Assembly: GCA_003152975.1 (NCBI GenBank)
Contig: PMBP01000529.1
Span: forward strand, 1-11,616
Source of the DNA: Phycisphaerales bacterium
GTDB taxonomy: Bacteria > Planctomycetota > Phycisphaerae > Sedimentisphaerales > Anaerohalosphaeraceae
DNA length: 11,616 nt
Direction: 5' to 3'
Made by a program: the position numbers and the translations under genes. Within the stretch, counting starts at the first letter, position 1. Each line of letters opens with the position of its first letter. Shown piece by piece: positions 6,809-11,616 of the stretch. A model generated the notes under the pieces. It had not been told where the DNA came from and searched no databases. It saw nothing but the letters and a program-made list of their open reading frames with translations.

Positions 6809-7990
6809 ATGAATCGCCAAATCTGGATCATAATTATTTTTCTATTTGTCGTAATGTTGGGCATTGCCGCCGTTGCGGAGTGGCTGCATAATCGGCAACC
6901 GGAATCCTCCGCTCATTCCCCGCAAAGCTCCATCGCCTTCGGCGGCCCCGATTGGCCGATCTTTCGCGGCAATTCCGCCATGACCGGCGTGGCGGCCGGA
7001 GCGTTCCCCGACAAGTTCGCCCTCGCCTGGAAGTTCAAGACCGGCGACGCAATCAAGTCCTCCCCCGTCGTCGCCGATGGCCGGGTCTTCGTCGGTTCGC
7101 AGGACAAGAAGGTCTATGCCGTAGCGCTCGCCGACGGAAAGCCCCTCTGGAACTTCGCGACCAAAGATGTCATCGATGGCTCGCCCTCCGTCGCCGACGG
7201 CCTGGTCTTCGTCGGCTCCAACGACAGCTTCCTCTACGCCCTCGCCGCCGCCTCCGGCACGCTGAAGTGGTCCTTTGAAACCGGCGACAAGATCATCGGT
7301 TCGGTCAACCCCGCCCGCGCCGCCGACGGCAAACGCATCCTGGTCTTCGGCAGCTACGACAACAACATCTACGCCCTCGACGACGCCGGCACCCAGCTCT
7401 GGAAGTACGAAACCGGCAGCTATGTCAACGGCGCGCCCGCCGTGGATTCCGGCCGGGCCGTCGCTGGAGGATGCGATGCACGGCTCCACATCGTCCAGAT
7501 CGCCGACGGCCGCTCCCCCGCCCAGATCGATTTGGGCGCCTATGTCGCCTCCAGCGCCGCCTTGTCTGGCGGCCGCGCCTGGCTGGGCAACTACGAAGGC
7601 GCTGTCTTTTGCGCCGACCTGACCACAGGAAAGATCCTCTGGAGGCAGCAGCCCTCCGAGGCCCCCATCCTCACCAGCCCGGCCGTCTTCGAAAACCGCA
7701 TCGTCTATGGCTCCGACGACAAGAACCTCTACTGCCTCGACGCCTCCGACGGAAAGCAACTCTGGAAGTTCGCCGCCGCCGGCGAAATCCAAAGCTCCCC
7801 GGTCATCTGCGGCGACAAGGTCCTGGCCGGCTCGTCCGACGGCCGCATCTACCTGCTGCGATTCGCCGACGGCACGCAGGTCTGGTCCTACGAAATCGGC
7901 TCGCCCATCACCGCCAGCCCCGCCGTCGCCGCCAATCACCTCCTGGTCGCCGCCGAAGACGGAACCCTCTACGCCTTCAGAGCAAAATAA
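6809..7990 (+). CDS. Membrane-anchored PQQ-like beta-propeller protein
   Basis: Protein of 393 residues. Residues 5-23 (IWIIIIFLFVVMLGIAAVA) form one hydrophobic segment, either an uncleaved signal anchor or a signal peptide, so the rest is probably exported. The planctomycete W-P-x-F-R-G-x-x-x-x-T-G motif is at 49-60. About eight PQQ-type blades follow, marked by A-W-K-F or L-W-x-F strands near W74, W114, W154, W198, W278, W319 and W359 and D-G-x-(V/L)-Y-A-L ends; the blade near 225-270 is degenerate and lacks the tryptophan. This is the BamB/PQQ-repeat fold. Nothing shows PQQ binding or a catalytic site, so it is more likely a scaffold or binding protein than a dehydrogenase. The ATG at 6809 has GAGGGA just upstream. 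It is transcribed divergently from the creatininase-type gene. Confidence 0.87.
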   Translation: MNRQIWIIIIFLFVVMLGIAAVAEWLHNRQPESSAHSPQSSIAFGGPDWPIFRGNSAMTGVAAGAFPDKFALAWKFKTGDAIKSSPVVADGRVFVGSQDKKVYAVALADGKPLWNFATKDVIDGSPSVADGLVFVGSNDSFLYALAAASGTLKWSFETGDKIIGSVNPARAADGKRILVFGSYDNNIYALDDAGTQLWKYETGSYVNGAPAVDSGRAVAGGCDARLHIVQIADGRSPAQIDLGAYVASSAALSGGRAWLGNYEGAVFCADLTTGKILWRQQPSEAPILTSPAVFENRIVYGSDDKNLYCLDASDGKQLWKFAAAGEIQSSPVICGDKVLAGSSDGRIYLLRFADGTQVWSYEIGSPITASPAVAANHLLVAAEDGTLYAFRAK

Positions 7991-8018
7991 TGAAATGAGA
8001 CCATGCCGTGTCGGAATC

Positions 8019-8038
8019 ATTCTGGCGAAGGCCGGAAT
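8019..8038. repeat. REP-like hairpin after the propeller gene
   Basis: ATTCTGGC-GAAG-GCCGGAAT folds into an 8-bp stem (one G-T pair) with a 4-nt loop, 28 bp past the stop at 7990. CGGAATC precedes it (8012-8018) and recurs in its right arm. It resembles the widespread dispersed intergenic hairpins of the form C-A-T-T-C-x-G-G-C-G-A-A. The U-rich sequence after it (TTTTGTTTCC) could make it work as a terminator for the upstream gene. Confidence 0.5.
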
Positions 8039-8079
8039 CCATTTTGTTTCCTTATTATACCTTTTGTAATTCGATATTG

Positions 8080-8107
8080 TTTAGTATTTAGGATTTAGTG
8101 TTTAGAA
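8080..8107. repeat. Four TTTAGNN heptads
   Basis: Four 7-bp units in tandem: TTTAGTA, TTTAGGA, TTTAGTG, TTTAGAA. They sit in the AT-rich gap between the convergent propeller and sigma-factor genes. From memory, AT-rich iterations of this kind are common between genes in planctomycetes; their role is unknown. Confidence 0.6.
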
Positions 8108-8113
8108 TTTTTT

Positions 8114-8129
8114 CTTTGCGGCTTTGCGT
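8114..8129. repeat. Two CTTTGCGN octads
   Basis: CTTTGCGG and CTTTGCGT in tandem, directly after the TTTAG heptads and 9 bp before the sigma-factor stop codon. Similar short iterations occur as dispersed intergenic sequence in several phyla. No function is assigned. Confidence 0.45.
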
Positions 8130-8138
8130 GAGGATTTC

Positions 8139-9761
8139 TTACCCCAAAATCTGGTCAAACTGCTCGGGGCTTAAGCTGTGCCGCAGCTTCTGGAGGGCCA
8201 GTAGTTCGATCTGCCGCACCCGTTCCTTGCTCAGGCCCAGCTCGTCGCCGATTTCCTTGAGGGTCAGGGCCTTTCGCCTGGGCCCCGATTCGCCCAGTGC
8301 GAAATGGTTCCGGACGATATACTGCTCCCGCTCATCCAGATTGTCGCGAATCACCTGCTCCAGACTCCGCTGCGCCCGTTCGATGGATTCCATGTCGATC
8401 TCCGGAATCCGGAGATCCTGTTCGACCTGCGACATGTCCGCCCCCACCGTACGGTCCGGCCGCGCCGTCTGCGCCGGAATCTGCCGCGCGAAATCCTTGA
8501 TGATCGCCCACGCCGCGTAGGTGCTGAACCGGTACCCGCGGGTGTAGTCGAATTTCTCCACCGCGTGCATCAGGGCCAGGTTCCCCTCCCCCACCAGGTC
8601 CGCCATCGTCGCCCCGGCCCCCAGGTGCTTGCCCGCGATGCTGATAACCAGCCGCAGGTTGGACTCGATCAAAAACGCCTTGATCTCGTCGGCCTGGCGA
8701 ACCGTGCCCTCGATGCGGTCCAACGCCTCGCTGCTCGGGCTGGGCGATTGAATGTCCTGGATTTCCCTCGACGCCCGGCACTTCAGGTAATTGTAGCGCC
8801 GAAATAAAGCAATTTCCTGTTCGCGGGTCAGTGTGCTTGATGAGGTCGGATCGCACAGGGACTTCCAGTCCCCCGCCAGGATCGCCTTGGCCGCGTCGAC
8901 CGATGCAAACTCGGGGCTGTCGATATAACTGAAATTCCGCGATTGAAATTCCCGGGCCCGCCGCTTGTTGAGGATCCGATAGATCGAACTGCGGCTGCGG
9001 CCGTATTTCTCCATCAACTGGGTCACGGGCGTTTTCTGTCGGAACAGCCGGTAGATATGCGCAGTCTCCTTGGGCCCGACGGCCGGCTTGCGGGAGACGA
9101 ACACCGACTGCTGGGGAAATCGCTCCTGGTGATGCTTGAGGGTATAGCGGATGGTTTCGCGGCTCCGCCCGGTCGTTTCCGCGATGGCCCCAATCAGCCG
9201 GCTCTGCGTCTGCGGGCCGGACTGCGACAGATTCCGGGCCAGATCGAGGATCTGGTCCCGCTGGGCCGGATCGATCCGCGTAAACCGCTTGCTCCGCCGG
9301 GCCTGCGGGTTGTCCTGGAGAAACCGCCCCAGCGTCGATTCCGGGTAACCAAGCCGTTTCCGCCCGTCCGGATAGATGAACATCCGGCCGACCAGACCCG
9401 AGTTCCGCCACCGCTGGAGGGTCTTGCGGGTAACCTGAAATTGCCCGGCCAAATCTTCAGTCGTGTAAATCCTTTGTCCGGCGTCACTTACGGATATCGC
9501 AACCCGGCAACTGACCTTGTAGATGAACACGCTGAGGTCATTGAACAAATGCTCGCTGCTGATCAACGGCTCGGATTCGTCAAACTTGGGCTTAAATCCG
9601 GTGATTTTGAAGCAAATGAAATCATAAGGATAGTTGCGGCCCGGCTCCAGAATCGCCAGAAGCTCCTCCGCCGCCGCCACCTGCTTGAACTTTTGCGGCC
9701 GGGGCGCATAACGAAGCTCTTGGTACAACTGTTCCAGTCTTGGATTCGTGAATCGGATCAT
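8139..9761 (-). CDS. Sigma-70 family factor with long HTH-rich N-terminus
   Basis: RNA polymerase sigma factor of 540 residues. The C-terminal half has a region-1.2-like helix (LTREQEIALFRRYNYLK, about 311-327), region 2 (about 358-428, with NLRLVISIAGKH, DLVGEGNLALMHAVEKFD and YRFSTYAAWAIIKDFARQI) and region 4 (about 466-528, ending in the helix-turn-helix LTLKEIGDELGLSKERVRQI). Only about 45 residues separate regions 2 and 4, so the region 3 domain seems absent. The N-terminal half has three DNA-binding-like segments: a MerR/excisionase-like one (97-151: YTTEDLAGQFQVTRKTLQRW), one near 185-211 (GRSRETIRYTLKHH) and a Hin-like one near 234-269 (YGRSRSSIYRILNKR). Start: the frame opens at a TTG at 9803, but that is the -35 box; the ATG at 9761 is the first start after the -10 box. 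The gene probably encodes an alternative planctomycete-type sigma factor. Confidence 0.87.
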   Translation of the reverse strand: MIRFTNPRLEQLYQELRYAPRPQKFKQVAAAEELLAILEPGRNYPYDFICFKITGFKPKFDESEPLISSEHLFNDLSVFIYKVSCRVAISVSDAGQRIYTTEDLAGQFQVTRKTLQRWRNSGLVGRMFIYPDGRKRLGYPESTLGRFLQDNPQARRSKRFTRIDPAQRDQILDLARNLSQSGPQTQSRLIGAIAETTGRSRETIRYTLKHHQERFPQQSVFVSRKPAVGPKETAHIYRLFRQKTPVTQLMEKYGRSRSSIYRILNKRRAREFQSRNFSYIDSPEFASVDAAKAILAGDWKSLCDPTSSSTLTREQEIALFRRYNYLKCRASREIQDIQSPSPSSEALDRIEGTVRQADEIKAFLIESNLRLVISIAGKHLGAGATMADLVGEGNLALMHAVEKFDYTRGYRFSTYAAWAIIKDFARQIPAQTARPDRTVGADMSQVEQDLRIPEIDMESIERAQRSLEQVIRDNLDEREQYIVRNHFALGESGPRRKALTLKEIGDELGLSKERVRQIELLALQKLRHSLSPEQFDQILG

Positions 9762-9774
9762 AGTCGTCAAGATC

Positions 9775-9803
9775 ATTATACCCGATTTCCCGATTGATAT
9801 CAA
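9775..9803 (-). promoter_or_regulatory. Near-consensus promoter of the sigma-factor gene
   Basis: On the minus strand, TTGATA (9803-9798; 5/6), a 17-bp spacer and TATAAT (9780-9775; perfect). The expected start is near 9768, only 6-7 nt before the ATG at 9761, so the mRNA would be almost leaderless. The -35 box is part of a perfect 10-bp palindrome, TTGATATCAA (9794-9803), and the spacer holds a direct repeat of ATCGGG. Confidence 0.75.
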
Positions 9804-9874
9804 GGATTATGAACCAATTTTCCCGCTCCCCCAAATGTCGCAATATAGCTGGATCTTCTTTGTACCAGGCCTAA

Positions 9875-9895
9875 ATTGAAAATCGAAAATTGAAA
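9875..9895. repeat. Three ATYGAAA heptads
   Basis: ATTGAAA, ATCGAAA, ATTGAAA in tandem, followed by a partial unit. They lie in the 144-bp gap between the YjbQ-type stop codon and the sigma-factor start, upstream of the sigma promoter. Like the TTTAG tract on the far side of the sigma gene, the period is 7 bp. Confidence 0.6.
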
Positions 9896-9905
9896 ATGAT
9901 CCCTT

Positions 9906-10316
9906 CTAATCCCCCTGAACCTGCACGATCGTGTTCCGCGTGCGGGGCCCGTCGAATTCGCAGAAATAGATCGCCTGCCAGGTCCCCAGCACAAGCTGAC
10001 CCGCAGCGATCAGGATTTGTTCGCTCGCCCCCACCAGCGAGGATTTGACATGGGCGTCGCTGTTGCCCTCGTTGTGGCGGTATCCGGGCCGGCGCTCGGG
10101 GATCAACTCCTCCAGCGTCAGCAAAATATCGTGCACGACATCCGGGTCGGCGTTCTCGTTGATCGTGATCCCGGCCGTGGTGTGCGGGCAAAAGACCGTG
10201 ACGGTTCCGTCGCGGATGCCGCTGTCGCGGACGATCTGCGCCACGCGGGAGGTGATGTCGATCATCTCGCACCGCCGTGAAGTCTTCACCGAAATCGTTT
10301 GCTGAACCGTAGCCAT
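9906..10316 (-). CDS. YjbQ (UPF0047) family protein
   Basis: Protein of 136 residues, the normal length for the YjbQ/UPF0047 family. Members have been annotated as secondary thiamine-phosphate synthases because E. coli YjbQ has weak activity of that kind; the physiological role is unsettled. The family signature S-x2-[LIV]-x-[LIV]-x2-G-x4-G-T-W-Q-x-[LIV] is complete at 98-116 (SEQILIAAGQLVLGTWQAI). Conserved polar motifs CPHTTAGITINENADPDV (43-60) and HNEGNSDAH (81-89) supply H45, H81 and H89, likely metal or active-site ligands. It is a soluble cytoplasmic protein. The ATG at 10316 lies 7 bp after the argS stop, and its GAGG ribosome binding site overlaps the end of argS, so the two are very probably translated from one mRNA. 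Confidence 0.92.
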   Translation of the reverse strand: MATVQQTISVKTSRRCEMIDITSRVAQIVRDSGIRDGTVTVFCPHTTAGITINENADPDVVHDILLTLEELIPERRPGYRHNEGNSDAHVKSSLVGASEQILIAAGQLVLGTWQAIYFCEFDGPRTRNTIVQVQGD

Positions 10317-10323
10317 AATCGCC

Positions 10324-11616
10324 TCACATCTGATCGACGACTTCGATCCCCAGCAATTCCGACAGGCCGTGCCGGATCGTCCGCGCCGTCAGGTCGCACA
10401 GCAGCAGCCGCCGCGCGCGGGTCGGCCCTTCGGCATCCAGCACCGGGCAGGCATTGTAGAAATTGCTGAATTTCTGCGCAAGATCATACAGGTACGCGGT
10501 CAAATAGTTCGGCCGACAATCCTGCGCCGCCATCGCGATTGCCTCGCCGTAGCGGACGATCTGCTTGGCCAGCTCAATCTCCGCCGGCTCCTGCGGCGTC
10601 GGATCCGACAGACCCGCAATCTCGGCATCGACGGCGATCCCCCGCGTCTCGGCCTTGCGTTCGATCGAGCGGACTCGCGCGTAGGCGTACTGCATGTACG
10701 GGGCCGTGTTGCCCTCCATCGCCAGCATCTTGTCGAAGCTGAACACATAGTCGCTGTCGCGGTTGTTGGAGTAGTCGGAGTACTTGACGGCGCCAATCCC
10801 CACCGCCCGGGCGATATTTTGCTTTTGATCCTCCGGTAACTCCGGATTTTTCGCCTCGACCACGCCCCGCGCCCGCTGCACCGCCTCCTCCAGCAACTCC
10901 TTGAGCTTGACCGTCTCGCCGCTGCGGGTCTTGAAGGGCTTGCCGTCGGTCCCCAGCATCGTCCCAAAGGTCACATGCACCAACTCGGTCGTTTCCTTTG
11001 CCCATCCGGCCTTCCGCGCCACGGCAAACAGCATCGCAAAATGCTGCGCCTGCCGGGCATCGGTCACATAGACGATCTCGTCGGCCTTCAGCTCGGCGAC
11101 CCGGTACCGCAGCGCCGCCAGGTCCGTCGTCGCGTACAAAAACGCCCCATCGGTTTTCTGAATGATAAACGGCAGCGGTTCGCCTTCCTTGTTCTTGAAC
11201 CCCTCCGGAAACACGCACACTGCCCCCTCCGATTCCACCGCCAATCCCGCCCGCCTCAAGTCCTCGACTACTTTAGGCAGATCGTCATTGTACGCACTCT
11301 CACCACGAATGTCGGCATCGGTCAATAAGACACCTAATTCCTTGTATAGCGAATTTATTTCGGATAATGAAATATCCGTTATATCACGCCATATATCTTT
11401 AGTGTCATCATTCCCTATCCGCCCTGCGGAACTATGATGTAGATTGACAACATAAGTGCCAGATGTTCTGGCAAATTGTTCATCCTCGTCATGCCTTTTT
11501 TTAGCGTCTTTATATAAATTTTCCAAATATGCTAAAGATGCAGTTTCGGTACCCTTCGTTGGGGTAATCCCTCGCTCTTTCATTAGATTGATCAGCATCC
11601 CGAATTGCGTGCCCCA
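10324..11616 (-). CDS. argS: Arginyl-tRNA synthetase, N-terminus beyond window edge
   Basis: Class I aminoacyl-tRNA synthetase that charges tRNA-Arg. The frame is open to the window edge. The 430 visible residues begin with W-G-T-Q-F-G-M-L-I, a family motif about 150 residues into the usual 560-580, so the start, N-terminal tRNA-binding domain and HIGH motif lie outside. Visible landmarks (numbered from the edge): ADIRGESAYNDD (101-112), YATTDLAALRYR (161-172), YVTDARQAQHF (183-193) and FKTRSG (228-233), the degenerate KMSKS equivalent of ArgRS. The C-terminal helical anticodon-binding (DALR-type) domain includes YMQYAYARVRSIERK and ends in the usual hydrophobic helix. Oddity: DNA encoding visible residues about 7-112 is far more AT-rich than the rest, though the protein stays in frame and family-like. 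The YjbQ-type gene follows after 7 bp. Confidence 0.95.
   Translation of the reverse strand, partial: WGTQFGMLINLMKERGITPTKGTETASLAYLENLYKDAKKRHDEDEQFARTSGTYVVNLHHSSAGRIGNDDTKDIWRDITDISLSEINSLYKELGVLLTDADIRGESAYNDDLPKVVEDLRRAGLAVESEGAVCVFPEGFKNKEGEPLPFIIQKTDGAFLYATTDLAALRYRVAELKADEIVYVTDARQAQHFAMLFAVARKAGWAKETTELVHVTFGTMLGTDGKPFKTRSGETVKLKELLEEAVQRARGVVEAKNPELPEDQKQNIARAVGIGAVKYSDYSNNRDSDYVFSFDKMLAMEGNTAPYMQYAYARVRSIERKAETRGIAVDAEIAGLSDPTPQEPAEIELAKQIVRYGEAIAMAAQDCRPNYLTAYLYDLAQKFSNFYNACPVLDAEGPTRARRLLLCDLTARTIRHGLSELLGIEVVDQM

Noticed and set aside
6842..8020. 392-codon open frame on the minus strand opposite the propeller gene
   Set aside because: It is a glycine/alanine/valine/aspartate-rich shadow caused by GC-rich third positions, with no domain, while the plus-strand frame has clear PQQ repeats.
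8080..8129. CRISPR-like array
   Set aside because: Units are 7-8 bp, contiguous and without spacers, so these are simple tandem repeats.
8332..9411. 359-codon open frame on the minus strand inside the sigma gene, and a 284-codon plus-strand frame at 8943-9797
   Set aside because: Both are low-complexity shadows of the sigma-factor frame, which carries conserved sigma motifs.

Overview
The window looks like chromosomal DNA of a planctomycete, most likely from the Phycisphaerae/Sedimentisphaerales side of the phylum. This is inferred from gene types: a secreted protein with HAF-type repeats and a C-terminal type I dockerin, a prepilin-type protein with the planctomycete C-x-x-N-L-x-Q-I-G signature after its FTLIE helix, an anchored PQQ-like propeller with a W-P-x-F-R-G motif, and a sigma-70 factor with a long helix-turn-helix-rich N-terminus. 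Coding DNA is GC-rich, except for one AT-rich stretch at the right edge. There are no tRNA or rRNA genes, CRISPR arrays, insertion sequences or phage genes.

Layout, left to right. Positions 20-1627 (minus) carry a two-gene unit: a tandem YkgJ-type cysteine-cluster protein, then a GNAT acetyltransferase. A terminator separates it from the 765-residue HAF/dockerin exoprotein (1742-4039, minus). A 362-bp divergent region follows, with a promoter facing each way and a palindrome over the exoprotein's -35 box. The prepilin-type gene (4402-5136, plus) comes next. It converges on a minus-strand pair: a creatininase-family amidohydrolase (5849-6658) and, downstream of it, a short AraC-type regulator (5316-5741). 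The regulator is flanked by two copies of the same 17-bp interrupted palindrome. The PQQ-like propeller gene (6809-7990, plus) diverges from the creatininase gene. Then come a repeat-rich intergenic region (7991-8138), the sigma factor (8139-9761, minus), a YjbQ-family gene (9906-10316, minus) and the 3' three quarters of argS (10324 to beyond the edge, minus).

Recurring point: the longest readings of several genes begin at TTG codons that I reject. Three of these TTGs (1699, 9803 and the 4216 frame) lie in or next to good TTGACA/TATAAT-type promoters with 17-bp spacers. I therefore use downstream starts and list the promoters.

Most genes are ordinary accessory or housekeeping genes, and I see no complete new multi-gene system. 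The most interesting items are: the sigma factor with three N-terminal helix-turn-helix-like segments and no region 3; its nearly leaderless consensus promoter; the palindrome-covered exoprotein promoter; the paired motif around the AraC gene; and the abrupt base-composition change inside argS.
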